NCBI GenBank assembly: GCA_030685235.1
Contig: MU839122.1
Span: forward strand, 124,001 to 188,000
DNA length: 64,000 nucleotides
Origin: Copromyces sp. CBS 386.78
Lineage: Eukaryota > Ascomycota > Sordariomycetes > Sordariales > Sordariaceae
Direction: 5' to 3'
The stretch's first letter is position 1. The number at the start of each line of letters is the position of its first letter. This document shows, piece after piece, positions 34,201-47,593 of this stretch. The translations under genes were made by a program, and so were the position numbers. The notes under the pieces were generated by a model. It was not told the origin of the DNA and did not search any database. It was given only the letters and a program-made list of their open reading frames with translations.

Positions 34201-37200
34201 TCCGTGTACTGCGCTCTGGCTTCCGTAGACGTCGATCCAAGGTAGTGCCATACTTGATTCTCCTTGTCCATATCAATCTTGACCTGCTCCTTGTTCTTAT
34301 CGGGCTCGCCAGTATGGAACTCGGCCCAGACAAATCCAGTCGAGAACTCATCGCCCTTTCTCGGTATCTCCTCGACCGGGCGCTTGGCGTTGATCTCCTG
34401 CTTGGCCTTCTTCGACGTCGGCATCGGAATGGCGTTGGGTGATGCTTTAGGCAGCCTGTACTCGGACGGATCGGCCACGAGAAGCCACTTCCACTCAACC
34501 TGAATCCTATCCCCGCTCGGAATAACATCAAGCAGAAGCGCCTCTTCCTCGTGCAGGTTCTCCACCACCACACCGGCAAAGATGTTGCCCTGATAGTACT
34601 GGATCTGGCAGATGTCGTTCTTCTTGAGTGCCTCTGCAGACTTGCGCACCACAGGATCGTCTTCAAGAATAGTACCTTCTGTTTTACGATCCCTCTTAAC
34701 TCTGTGGAAGCGGCAACTGAACTCAAATACCTGCTCCTTGTATTCCGTCCCATCCTCTCCGATAACCGGCACATCACCTTCCTCCACAAACACGCCTGCG
34801 GCAGCCGCGCATGTGGCATGGTACGACCTGATGCACTTCTTTTGCGAGCATTGGAAGCAAGCACCCTTCTTGGACCGACAGTACAAGCACTTGAGCTCCA
34901 AGCGGGCCTTCTTGATGCCCGCCACGTTCGCGACAATCTCCTGGCCGTCGATGGTCTCAATGTACGTCTCGGGTAGATAAAGAGCACACATCCGGTGAGC
35001 CTTGCGGCCATCGTCCGTAGGCATAATCTCCACCCCGGGAATGTCGTTCGGACATAGACAACATGGCGGCTCGACAGGTGCCTTGAGGCGGTAGCGAGTC
35101 CTCTTTGCTCGCGCTCGAGTATCCTTGTTGTTTGCCTCCCGTTTCCTCTTCTGCCCTGCTGTCCTGACTCTCTTCCCTCCTCTTTGGTCCAAGCCTGACG
35201 GCGGACTAGGCAATCCGGTATCTTGGTCTGATTCGTCCGAGTCCTCATCCTCCTCCTCATCCTCATCCTCTGTCACCTCGTACTCTGTCGATTCGCCGCG
35301 CAGTTTACGCTCGATTTCGTAGACATCTACCCATACACTGTCCTGGGCTTGAGCACATTGGCACTTCTTGGCAATCTTGCCCATGGGGAGCCAGCTGTCC
35401 AAGGCAAAGTTGACAGCCTCAGCGCAGTTGTAGCCCAGGTTGTAGCCAGAGTGGTAGCCATAAGGGTAGGTCACGACGAACTCGCCGGGATAAGACACGA
35501 CTTTGTTGACCGTGATGCCGTAGTGTTGCTTGAGGTGGGAGGGAGAAATCAGGAAGGACTTGTGGCGAAGGAACTGGTCGCAGGCTTTGGCATCGGTTGG
35601 CCAGATATTCTTCATGGCGGCTTCAAACCGACGGGCATCCGATTGCGAGATACTATACCATTGCTTGGGAGCACCGAAGTGGAGGAAGTTGATACTGTAA
35701 AGATCGACATCCTCCAAATGCCAGGCAAAGGTCGCCTTCCACATACCCAAGTACAGATATGCCGTGTTGACGCCAGGAACCTTTGTGCCAAGAACATCCA
35801 ACAGGTTGGGGAGTTTGTTGAGGTTCCAATTCTCCGTCGACTCGCCAAACAAGGTTCCGGGAAGATCGGCACCGTATAGCGGAGGGGCATACGTCAATGT
35901 CTTCCAGTATATCCTTTCCAGCTCTTCGCAGCGTTCGGGGGTGAACTCGGACACGTCCATACGGTAATCCCAGTTCTTGAAGGCTGCCTCGTCGATCATG
36001 GCCGACCCTTCCCGACGGATGTACTTGCGCCGTGCCGATGTCGATTGCATCTTGGGCTTGCCTTGTCTGCTAAAGCCCATTCGGCCAACCCTGGGAGCGC
36101 TCTCTTCTTCCTCGCAAGGTTCGTCCTTGATATCCTCCTCGATCGACTCGAGCGGTTTGTCCTCGTCTTCGGGCGGTGGTGACACGGGAGTTATGGGGGG
36201 ATCGTCGGTTTCATCCGCAGCGGCCTTTGCCGATCCTCGAGTAACCCTGGCTTTTCTTTTTCCTCTGCCCGAGCTTGTACTTGTCGTGGTCTTGTTCGAT
36301 GTCGTAGCGTTCGCAGCCGCAGCAGCGCGGCTTCGAGCAGCGGGCTTGTCCTTTTCGGCGTTCGCTCGTCGCTCGCCTCGTCGCGCAGGAGGCTGGTGTT
36401 CGCTCTGTTCGCAAAGCTTGCGCCATTGAGGGAGGTTGTAGGATCGCTGATGGAGAATGTTGACCTGGCGATAGGTTCCGTTCTGGCCCATGATCTCCTG
36501 CTTGATTGGATCGCGAACGCGGACCTGCTTGACCAGATCGTCCAGCGGTGGCAGCTCGCTCCTCCATTCCTCGGGAGGGATGATCTTGATGATGCCGGAT
36601 TTCATGCCATATTTGTCTACCTTTTCCATCTGCACTCCCCCGAGAAGTCAATTCAGTCAGCGAGAGCTGGTGTCATAGCACAGGAAGAAGACAAACATAC
36701 AAAGAGTTTGAAATCTTGAAACTGCTTCATGGTTGGCTTGAAAACAGGAACATTGTTCTCGTATCTATCCGGCAGGATCTCGCCAATGTCCTCACTTGGA
36801 GACATTGGGGTGGTCGCAGACGCTGCCCCGGTTTCTGCTTGTTGCGAGTGTGAAGAGGTTGACTCTTTTCTTTCGCCTTCTTGTTCCTCCTTGATCTGTG
36901 TACTTTCGACCGTGGCCGCGGCGGCAGGCTCATCATGGTCGTGCGAGACGCTAGGCTCAGGCTGCTGGTGTCCGGTTTTCGAATCATCGGGCAGAAGGAC
37001 GGAGCCGAATTCGAGATCGAACGTAAGGTCTTGGTCGAGTTTGTCGGCAACATCGTCGTCTAGGTCGCTGAGCTCGGAATCGGAAGCCTCGTCGGGGTTC
37101 ATCGCCTTGTCGCTATCAGGTGGCGATCGCAGACCCATGGGCGTGGAAGCGTTGACGTCGGCATCGGCGTCGGCGTCGGCATCGGTCATGATGGCATCCG

Positions 37201-37291
37201 GACTGCTGTGGGCGACGAGGTGCTGATCCTGGGCCATGTCTTTCTCGACGGGGTGGTCTGGCGCCGCAGCGCCATTCGCTTGGGTGGACAT
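31280..37291 (-). CDS. JmjN/JmjC histone lysine demethylase, KDM4/Rph1 type
   Basis: Three exons, 36701..37291, 32977..36629 and 31280..32927, encode 1963 residues. Introns are 71 bp (GTATGT, GCTGAC branch) and 49 bp (GTGAGT, CTAAT). JmjN is split by intron 1 (NVPVFKPTMKQFQDFKLF | MEKVDKYG). In JmjC the Fe(II) ligands are His about 501 and Glu about 503 (WHLEDVDLYS) and His about 590 (YGYHSGYN); spacing matches KDM4. An extended PHD-type zinc module follows at about 715-850 (CCLCPND, 'HRMCALYLPETY', 'CLYCRSKKGACFQC', 'SYHATC'). The remaining C-terminus is long, Gln/Pro-rich and disordered. The family removes methyl groups from H3K9 and/or H3K36 with 2-oxoglutarate and oxygen; which mark is used here cannot be read. 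Acidic Ser/Asp-rich N-terminus. The start is the first in-frame ATG (MSTQANG). Confidence 0.95.
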
Positions 37292-40142
37292 GATACGGGG
37301 CACTACATGCGTCCAGGCTTTGCGATTTGCGCGATGATGACGAGGTCGAATGGTGGGAATGGGCGTGCGTGCCGTGTGCGGATAGTCGGTTAGGAAACGG
37401 GACGAAAGCGCAAGGCGTCGGGGGGTGGGTTGAGCTGTGGTCCGCCAGCCAGGTCTGCCACTCCCAGGGTGTAGGTGTCTGTCTTGATGCGTGATGCGTG
37501 ATGCGGCTTCTTGCTTCGGTTTCTGTTAAAGAGCAGCAGCAAGCAAGTGGAATGCGCCTGGCAGGCAGGATGATGGAACAACGGGTGGTTGGTAGAGGTT
37601 GTTGCTGATAAGATTGATTGACCGCACTTGTGCCGGGATCGGGCCTCTCTTGTCTCCGTTAGGTGTCTGTTCGTTGGACTGTTCTGTTTCAAAGGGAGCG
37701 ACTTGTCCAAATATTCAATGTCAATGTCCTGTCTTGTAACTCGCTGCTTCAAACTGAACGTGTTGACGGAAAAGACAGAGGCTACACCTGCTACCTGTCG
37801 CTACCTTGAAGCGACGCAGTGACCAAGCAGGAGCAAGCGTTAACGAGCGGGGGCCAAGGTGGTTGGTCGGAATGCTTGGATGGCAGCACCAGCTGTGAGT
37901 GCAGTGAAATGAGAGTGGTAAAGTTAGGTTGGGGACGGCAAGCAAAGGCAGGCACTTGTTGAGTGTGAGGGAAATGGATTTGATGGGCCGATCTGCTTGG
38001 AAACTGGGCTGATCAATTTGACGACCGGGTTAACAGTTGGACCTGTGCAAAAGAAACAGGCTTTGGAGGTTGCCTTCAGGTACCATTTACTAACAACGGC
38101 TAACAGCCCGGGCACCAGACAGAATTCATGGGACAATGCGATGGTGATAGTGATCTGATAGAAGGAAGTCGCAATGGGCGCTTCCCTATCCATGTTGGGG
38201 AGGGTTGTGAGGGAAGGAAGGCAAGGGTTATGTAAGACATTGTGGATTGCATTTCAGGTGGAGGCTTGTTGCCCGATGACTCGTTTTCCTCGTCTCGCCC
38301 CTGCCGCTACAGATTGTATAAAACATGGGCACTTGTCAACATTTCTGTTCGATGGTTCCTGCGAGATGTACGAGGCATTATTGTACGCCGAAATAGTGTA
38401 ACAAGAACAGTTAGTTAGGTAACTTGTGCAATCATCGTCTCTTCCTCCTCAATTGGTCCCTTCTTCTCAAGCAACATTTGAACCAACTTCAAGACCCGAG
38501 ACGGACTCACGGAGATGAAGTCGATGGACCCGGCTGGAATCGACTTCTTGGCTCTTGCCCTTGCCTGCCCAGATACCAGATGCCAGATGCGATCAAACTT
38601 GCATCTGGAAGTGGAACTGGCTCCAGCTCAGGATCGGACCAGCTGGGCTTACGCGGCTGGGTTTGAAGCAGCCAATGAGAGGAAGCGGAAAGCTGAGGGC
38701 ACGATTTGACAGGTTTAAGGCAGGTGGCAAAAGTCTTCGTTGGGCTGGAGAAAAATCAGTATCTGCGCTTTACCAGATTTGGTGAAGATGGGCAAAAGAG
38801 AATGGAATGCCGCAAACAAGCGAGAGTTCACGTGACTTTCGGATATCGTCGCCGTAAGGTCACTCCTCGAAACGTCACTCTGTCATCTTCTGTGGCTTCC
38901 ACTCCCGAGTTCTGGCAAGCTTTTTGGTGATCTCTTTGTGTGCAAGCTTTTCGTTTGGCTTCTATCGGCCCGTTATTTTGCGGTCCTTTTTCGTTGGAAT
39001 CCGGCAGTGAGATGCTTGGAACTTCCATTGTCACGCTGCGCGGGCATTGCGTGAGGTGTGCAATTGTGGAAGCGCTCAATTGCGCTTGCTTGAAAACTGC
39101 ATCGGAAGAGCTTGACATCCAGAACATCCTGCTGGACACACTCTCAGGTGTGGGTGGTCTGATGGGATTTTCGATAAAGATGGCCCGAGCTGACCTCCCG
39201 TCTGCAAGGCTAAGTACTGTAGACAATCCCTCCTCTCTGTGCATAAGGTATTCTATGTGTGATGTGAAGAAGTGATGCTATTCACAAGTTCAGAACGGTT
39301 TTTTGTATTATCATCTGGTTCACCTCCAGCCTCGAGACCACTAAAGTGCCTTGAAGACTGAAGTACCCATGGAAATCCAATCTGGAACATGCGATCGCGA
39401 GTCACGAACAGTGAGTGACAGATTGTGAAAAAATTGTGAATGGATGCTTTGTTCATAGGGCTGAAGGCTGAATGGTTTGACAGTTGTGATCTCCAATGTT
39501 CAATGACAGGGTTTTCGGGTCTCAGGCTCCTGGTGTCTCCTTGTCGCTTTGCAGCCGGTAATTTGTTCGTTGTCATGTTTCCTCTCAGTCATAATCACCG
39601 TTAGGACTTAGGAATCTAGGTCTAGGTGAACCATACAATTTCCCCTTAACGCAGCCCTGTCGTCCGGTCTACAATCTAACCCTGGTTTGTTTGTTAGTCT
39701 GGTACAAAAAAGCCCATTTCCACTCTCGAACTACTAAAAGTAGAAAAGAATTCAGGCTTCGAGCGGACGGGTGCCGTAGAAAGGACTACTCTCTTATATC
39801 CTTCTATTTTAGAACCCTTAAGTAAAGACGGAAAGAGGCATAAGAGGCTTCTGTAGCGTTTTTAACCCTTGCCATTATCCTATAATACTTTAAACGGAGG
39901 CCAGTTTCTCTTTTTAAAGGCTAATAAGAGCTCCAAATCTCCCCTGCTCAACCCTTGCCCGAAGAACCAAACTAACAAACAAACCAGTATTGAATTGTAA
40001 ACTGTCCCGCATATCAAACTCAAACTTGTGAAATCTCTAGTCTCTCATAATAACGACGCTCTCCAAATTGTCAGCCCCCATTTTTTCCCCTACGGACTCG
40101 CCCCGCTTTTCGGCCGCCACAGCAGAGTATATAGCATATAGC
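37292..40142. other. Promoter region and intergenic DNA up to the AT-rich island
   Basis: Upstream of the demethylase gene. Several frames of 60-140 codons occur but no family is recognisable. From about 39,760 the sequence becomes gradually more AT-rich, which suits RIP spreading a few hundred bp outside the repeat, and then changes sharply at 40,143. Confidence 0.5.
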
Positions 40143-40175
40143 TTGGAACCTGCGGGTTTAAATAGTGTAATATTA
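40143..40175 (+). repeat. Left copy of the 33-bp boundary direct repeat
   Basis: Begins TTGGAACCTGCGGGT and ends TAATATTA. It differs from the right copy at four positions, all C/T or G/A. Confidence 0.85.
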
Positions 40176-40876
40176 ATTTACGTTTATACTAAGGTTAAAT
40201 AAAAGTAATAAATTTGCGTAAAAATATTCAATTTCTATTTAGTTTCGGACAAATACTTTAACTTTATACAACTATAATAATTTTTAACGCAATAAAATAA
40301 AGTATTTGAGGATTATATATATTATAAATTTATATTCTTATACTTTTTTTTTATATTTCCGCTATATAATAGGAATTTCTAGCCCTATAGGTATAATATT
40401 TAGTTTGCGCAAAACGGTTCTAATTAAGATTATATACTTTATTTTAATAACCCGTCGTTATATTAATACGAAATTTAATATAGATAATAAGTAATTAAAA
40501 ATATAATACCGACGAATTTATAGTATTTATTTATTGTATTACCGATTTTCGTAAGTTAAATATATCCGAACTTTCTAATATTACCTTTCGAAATTAAATT
40601 AGCGAAGTATTATATTATATAATTTTTACCGACGACGAATAAATTTAATATAGTTTTATTAATATAATCGCTATATATATATTAAATTAGGGTTTATTAT
40701 TAGATTAGGAATAGCGTCGTCTGAAGTTTAATTAGGTTGAATATATTTACTATATTATTTATAAACGAAGCGATATAATTTTTATTACCCGAATTAATTA
40801 TAATAAGAATATTATTTTTTAAATTATATTTATTATTCTATCCAATAAAGTTACTATTTAAATTATACTATTTAAT

Positions 40877-42050
40877 CGGCTTAATGAGGAATAACGTAAT
40901 ATTATTATAAAATACCTGAGTATTCAGCCTATTTTAATTAATTAATTAATTATAAAGGTATAAAAATCTAATTTTTCTTCTCTTTAAAACCGATAGGGGG
41001 GGGTTATTATTATCCCCCCCCTATTAATTTTAAACGAGCTCTAATTAATCGCTTAATAATATATTCACTTTTAAGTAAATTTAGAATTTAGAAATTATAT
41101 ATATATCCTCTTCGGTTTAAAATAAATTATTAATATAAAATTTATAGAACTTATACGTAAAGCTTCATTTAATTAGCGGATTACTTTTATTATTATTAAC
41201 GAATTATATATTATATTTTAATAGTGCGAATTCCGAAGGTAATTTATAAATATTTATATTATTAAAATTACTATCCTATTTAGTATTCCTTAGTTCAGAT
41301 ATACGGTTATACTAATATATAACGTATAATATTATATATATAAATATAGCGGTTTTCGTTCTAAAAGTCGTAAATTAAATAAATTTATTATTATTCGTAC
41401 CTCTATCGACCGCGCTAATATTACTATAGTATTATAGCCAATTTTACGAAGTAAGTTCTACAATTATTAGCGGTTCGAATTCGTCTTCGGCCTCCAAATA
41501 CCCGACGCCCCTAAATTAAATTTCTATTTTATCCCGAAAATAATTATCTATATTAATATTAAATTATCTCTTTTTTCCGCCCGAACGTACTTTTTACGCT
41601 ATTTTATATTATCTGGTTATAATTTTTTATATATAATAAAAGTAATTTGTAAATATAATGCCGATATATATCCCCGAAATTAGAAAGAAATATATAAAGA
41701 CTTTAGGCGACCGGATTCTACGTATCGGGTTATATTTACTACTATTTTATTCGGTATAAATATAAATATTCCGGACGTATAGCGTATAATTTAATATAGC
41801 GTAATTAAATTTAATAACGTCGCAAATTTAATTTAACGTTTTAGATACGCTATCCGTACGGACCCTACCGCGTATAATATAGGGTATTACTTTATATTAT
41901 ATTATTAATTCAATTATTTAAGCTAATTAAATAAACCTGTTATAATAAATATTAATATTTATATTAGCGATATTTCCGTAGACTATATCGACGATTTGGG
42001 GTTAGAAACCCTTAAAGTCCCGGCCCCTCCTTCTATTAATATTTAGTATA
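40877..42050 (+). pseudogene. RecQ-family helicase relic
   Basis: One plus-strand frame is kept from about 40,877 past 41,900, interrupted between 41,180 and 41,900 only by TAA/TAG. It shows a DExH-type motif II (IIINELY at 41,189-41,209, then a tgc-gaa-ttc-cga block resembling the W-G-x-x-F-R region), motif V (GININ-IPDV, 41,753-41,779) and motif VI (RFRYAIRTDP, 41,837-41,866). This order and spacing are those of RecQ helicases, including fungal telomere-linked helicases. The Walker A part must lie upstream of about 40,877 and is too damaged to identify. Coding may run on to about 43,100. A hairpin (40,984-41,032) lies inside the frame. Confidence 0.65.
40984..41032. repeat. Hairpin family member 1
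   Basis: CCGATA plus eight G, a 10-base AT spacer, eight C plus TATT. It is the most G/C-extended copy of the dispersed hairpin family. Confidence 0.75.
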
Positions 42051-43329
42051 CTATATTAAATTTCGCTTTAATTAATAATTTAATTTAACCGTTTTTATTA
42101 CCCGATATAAATACGTTAAATAAAAATACGTTGGATACGGAAGATACGTCGGACGAAAATACGTAGAATAAATTATTAAATAATAATAAAATTACTTTCG
42201 GCCGTCTAGTCCCTTAAGAATTAGGTATTAGTAATAGTAATCGCCAACTTTATATATAGATTATAATAGAAGAATTATATTAAAAGAAATATATTAATAA
42301 ATATAAGGAAATATACGAATTCATTAATGTAGGCTATTTTAAGCTATATATTATAAGGCTACTATAGGAATTTAGGCTATTTCCCGAATTTAAAAGTCCG
42401 CTTACTTATACGAAAGATTTTAATATTAAATATATTAGTATTCGTCCTACTATAATACTTCTATAGTAATATTATAATAAATATTATCCCCTACTAGGTC
42501 TTTTACCGCTTATATTAAAGAAGTCTATAATATTTATCCGGCGCCCGGCTAAATTAACGAAGGCTAGTTTCGCTTTAGCCGAATTCGACCGCTTTATAAT
42601 AAATATAATTAAAACTTTTTATCCTAATATATTTAGGCTATTCGAATTATTGAAAGAGGTATTTATAATATTTATTTTTATAAACGTACTTATATATTAA
42701 TTCGGGAAATAAATATTTATTTTAATTATTTAAGATTTTGTTAAAATTATTTTAATATTCGAATTATAGAAGTAGTTAGGGGGGTATAATAATATATTAA
42801 TTATAAAGTACGGCTACTTTATATTTATTATATTAAAAGTATTTAATATTAATATAAAGAAATTAATTTGTAATAATACGAATAGGGAAAAGAAGAGATT
42901 AATAAAGGCGGGATAAATAAAAAAGTCTACGGGTAATAATTCTAACGCTATAGGTCTAAACCCGCGCGCAATTTATCCCGCTATTATATATATAAATATA
43001 GCCCTACCCGCTAAATAAGTAAAGATTAGTATTATACTAATTAAATAGAAGAGGTAAATATAAGTAGTTTTTAATCTCTAATAAATAAACGGGCGAAGCT
43101 TCCTATTCCTTCGTTTAAATTTTATAAGGGTTAAAAAAAAAAAAAAAATTAAATAAAAATACGGAGATTTACTATAAATTTCCTTTAAACTTCCGGCTCT
43201 ACTTTAATTTTTTAATTGTAAATAGTCCGTATATTCGGGTATAAAAACCCCCCCCCTTCTAAAATCCTTCCTTCTTCCTTCCTTTTATAATTTAGGTCGT
43301 ACTTTTTTATTTCCCCTCCGCCCTTTATT

Positions 43330-43585
43330 ATAAGAATTTAATAATATTTTCTCGTTCCCTTCCCGCCCTTATTATATTTAAGCGCGGGTTCGGATTCTAT
43401 AAATATTTATATCCCTTTTAATAATATTTTTTTATTCCTTTCCTACTCCTATTATATTTAAATATAATTTAAATTTTATAAATATTTATATCCTTTTTAA
43501 TAATATTATTTTGTTCCCTTCCCGCCTTCTATTATATTTAAGTACAATTCGGATTCTAAGAATATTTATATCCCTTCTTACTAAA
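43330..43585. repeat. Three-copy tandem repeat, about 80 bp
   Basis: Three units sharing TTCCCTTCCCGCC-like and TATTATATTTAA words, then ATAAATATTTATATCC, with a period of about 79-80 bp; copies differ mainly by transitions. Confidence 0.75.
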
Positions 43586-44187
43586 GTAAAATAGCCTATA
43601 CCCCCCTTACGTATTATATAACCCTTTTTATATAATCTTCTAATTTTCGTAAATAGTATTATATTAGGCTTTTAAAGCTTAACCGGTATTTAACCTAAAT
43701 CTAGTTAAGAACGATACGTATTTCTAAACGCCGGATATTAATATACTATAATAGTTTTACTACCCCCCGGTAAATTAATTTAAATTTACCGATATTAAAG
43801 CCGTTATTAATAAAAAGTAATTTAAAATCTAAATTAAAAACCCGGCCAACTTATTCCCTAAATTCGGTTTACCCTTCTATATAAATAAATATAATATAAG
43901 AGAAGTAGTTAGGGTAATATTAAAATTTAAAAAGCCCGGATAGTAAGTAGAGGGTAGAACGATTTACTATACCGCCCGCATCGAAATAATATTTATAATA
44001 GTAAATTAATACAATCTATATAAATTAAAGAAAGGTACCGAAATAAAATTGCCCAGATAAACTATCGGCTAATAAATAAATTAGAATATCTTCCCTCTAC
44101 TTATTAATATAATTAGTATTTTAAATTATATTAATATAAAAGTTTTATATTAATATTCTAATTATAAATATAAATATATTTCCCGCT

Positions 44188-44235
44188 TAATTTTTATAGG
44201 GGTTAAACAAATTCTTCTCCCTTATAAAATTTAAA
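44188..44235. repeat. Hairpin family member 2
   Basis: AATTTTTATAGGGG, spacer, CTCCCTTATAAAATT: opposed arms of about 15 bp. Confidence 0.75.
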
Positions 44236-45678
44236 CGTATTTTAAATATTCGCTAACTATATTATAATTATTCTAATTTTTAATTTATTTAAATATTTTA
44301 AGATTAAATAAGACTATAGGAAAAATAAATAACCCGGCATCGATAACCTAAAATAAAAGAATTAGAAGGAGATTATTCCCAATATATATAATTATCCGGA
44401 TTACGGCCGTATCTTATAATACCTCTCTACCGCGCCCGATCTCCCTTCTTATACCTTTACTATCCGCTATAGCGATTTAGCGAATACTAACGCTTATTTA
44501 TTAAATAATAAGAATAAAATTTATTTTAAAGCTACTACGCTTATAATATAATTTATCTACTTACGAATTGCCTGGTTTAAATAGAAGAATAATAATGTAT
44601 TGCGATATAAATAAAGCGAATATATACTTTAAAATAATATATAATTTAGGTTTAACGCCGACGATTAATTCTATATAATAATTTACTTTATATAGTTTTA
44701 CAATTACCAGCGGAATTTCCAGAAATCTACGGTTAGGGGTTAGAAGGGTCTTTAAAATTCGGTATACGAATTCTTATATATCTTTAGCGCCGAAGATATT
44801 CCGGGACTTGCTAGCGGAAATTAATATAATAAAATCGTTAATAATAGCGCTTAATTAACTGTAATTAAAATATACGAAATTAATAAATAAATTTTTTATA
44901 GCATTAATAATAAATTAACTATTAATATATCCGGCTCTAATTTTAACCCCGCTATATTTTTATCCTAGAGTACGGAAATTCTTAATTATCGTATAGTAAA
45001 TTATACTTATTTCTAAATATTATCCTAATATTTTCGAAAATTTGGTAAAAGTATATTAATTTCTAAAAACTTTAGCGGTCGCTTAATTAATATTAATAAA
45101 AAGCTTTAAACTTTCAATATCCCGAAAATAAATATTATATTACTTATTACAATCTTTATTCTATTAGAGAAATAAAAAGGCGCTATCGTTTACCAATTTT
45201 AATAGCCCCGTATTTTAATTCCCATTAATTATTTAATTATAACATACGACTTATATTTCCGGGTTAGCAATATATAATAGATTATTACAGAGTAGGAGGT
45301 ACTTTTCAATTAGGATATAGAAGCCTATAATAAAGGGTATATATAATTTATTAGACTTACTACCGGTAATACTATTTAGGAAGATAGTAATTCGGCTAAA
45401 GAATAAGCGCGTTTCTAAATTAAATATTCGCTATCGAACTTCATTTATAAATAATACCCTTTATATAAGGTTCTCGGCAATTATATTATAATTTACTATA
45501 AGATAAAAATATAAAATAGGATCCTTATTTCAAATATGCTTACCGAGCCTATAGCAAAAGTCGGTAATTTTAATAATTAAATTAGGCTTAGCGGATAAGC
45601 AAATTAGGCGTTAAATAATTTTAGGGATAAATTACTTCTGCCCTATTAATTAATTAGTAAGTTACGTCCTTCCTCCTT

Positions 45679-45725
45679 TAAATTTTATAAGGGGCTAAAT
45701 TATTCGGCCCCCTATAGGATTTAAA
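45679..45725. repeat. Hairpin family member 3
   Basis: AAATTTTATAAGGGG, 13-base spacer, CCCCCTATAGGATTT. It lies just upstream of the SNF2-like relic. Confidence 0.8.
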
Positions 45726-45795
45726 TACGTTCTATTAATTTATATTTTTAAATACGTATATTATTCGACGATTTAAATAATCTCCATTTAAATGC

Positions 45796-47590
45796 ACTAT
45801 ATTCGTTAACGAAATTAGTACGGGTAAAACGATTATATATTTTACTACTATCCTATTTTATTATACGGGATTAAAAAGAATTATAATTAATAGCGGGCCT
45901 ATAAAAGCGTACCTAATATTAATCTTTATACCGGCCGCTTTAATTATATAAATATTTAATAAAATTATATATATTTTTAGGGATACCTTTAATATATATT
46001 ACTTCTTTAACGAACTTAAATTAATACCGATAAATAATTTAAAATACATTTATATATTTATATAAAATACTTTTAACGTTTTAATATTATAGTATATTAA
46101 TAAAAAGTCTTCTCCGGATATTATTAAAATTATTATTTTAACGGCTACTTCGACGTATTTCTCCCATTAGGTAAAAGTTTATAAAAAATAATATTCTCCG
46201 TCGGACGAACAATATTAATATAATAACCTTCAATACTTCGATAAATTTATTTTAATAACCTTCTTTTAAATAAAAATAGAAGTATAAAAATTTTAATAGC
46301 AATACGGAGAACGCTACCTCTAAAGTATTTAAAAATAATTATTATAATACGTACGTTAAATTTAATACCCCTCCCCTATAAGATTTATTTAGCCGTTTAA
46401 TATTATTTTATATATTAACGTTCAATAGTAATACGGAGGGTAAAAAGGTAATTAATAGAAGATAATACGAATTAAGAATATTATGCTATAAAAGCGTCCG
46501 TTTCGCTTATATTATTATAAATGAAATATAATTCTTATATAACCCCGAAAGCGTTATTTAGCAGTAGATTCGCGTAATTCCCCGCGAATAGACCGTTTTC
46601 TATTCGGCTATATTTATATTAAATAATATTTTCAATTTTAAGGTATTTATAATAATATTTTAGGATAATACTAATATTAATTTTAAATTAAAAGATAGGT
46701 TTAATATTAGTAACTTTATTAGGGATATTTACGATAATACTAGCCTAAACTACGTATTTAATTTAAGAATAATTGCGGTTTAAATTATTAATTTTAAAGA
46801 AATCGACGAATAATAGGGCTTTAAATAATAAATATTATATTTAAATATCTAACGGACTATTTTTAAATAAAGCGTTATTACTAATATAGTAATTAATAAA
46901 ATCGTATAATAATCCTAAGTCTTCTTTTTCTTTCGGGGAATAAATACCCTATTAATATTCCTTAACGGGGAAGTAGTTTACCCTTCTACAAATATCCCTA
47001 AAATAAAGATTTATTAAGTCTACTTAAAGTACGCCCGGTTAATTAATAAAATAACTATATTAATTAATAAAACTTTAATATTAATTATTAAAAAGATTGA
47101 AGAAGCTCAATTCCCTACTAACTTCGATATTAATAAATAGCTTTAGGGGTTTAGGCCCGTCCTAATACGGGGTCTATAATTCTTTATTTAAGATATTTAA
47201 GCTTAAAATATATTATAAATCAATAATAAAATTAGGCGGGAGGAGTAATCGAAGGCCGAATAATATAAAGCGGTTAATAAAGAATTTTTTTAGGAGATTA
47301 TTAGAAAAAAGAAATTAAAAGGTAATCCGAACTTCGAGGTAAATAAAATCGATTATTTAGTAAAATTAGGGTTCGATAGTAATTTATTTTATATATACGT
47401 TTATTTAAATAAAGATCCGGACGTTCTATTATTAATTAACTATATATAAATAATTGTTTAAGCGTATAGTTAATCCCCTTTATAAATATAAGTACTTTAA
47501 AAGTACTTTAATATATAGAATTAGAAATAGTATATTCTTATTATAACTAATTATCCCTAAATATAAATATAAATAAACCCGCCCATTTTA
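45796..47590 (+). pseudogene. SNF2-like helicase/ATPase relic
   Basis: In one plus frame, 45,808-45,831 reads NEISTGKT, a Walker A box in the position of the SNF2 'DEMGLGKT' motif. About 100 bases on, TPAAL-like motif Ia (read as IPAALII, about 45,928-45,948) is in the same frame. Shifted by one frame, 46,511-46,525 reads IIINE (motif II, DExH type) followed by FLYNPES, and 46,601-46,627 reads YSAIFILNN, in the place of SNF2 motif III (LTGTP-x-x-N). The frame change between Walker A and motif II implies an intron or indel. Many TAA/TAG codons interrupt it. It lies between hairpins 3 and 4. The assignment rests on motif order, not on alignment. Confidence 0.5.
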
Positions 47591-47593
47591 CGC

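Noticed and set aside
33263..35266. 667-codon minus-strand frame
   Set aside because: Overlaps the demethylase exon on the same strand in another frame; Arg/Ser-rich and made by codon bias of the real gene.
38828..39244. 138-codon minus-strand frame
   Set aside because: Composition and lack of motifs do not support a gene; a competing plus-strand frame covers the same bases.
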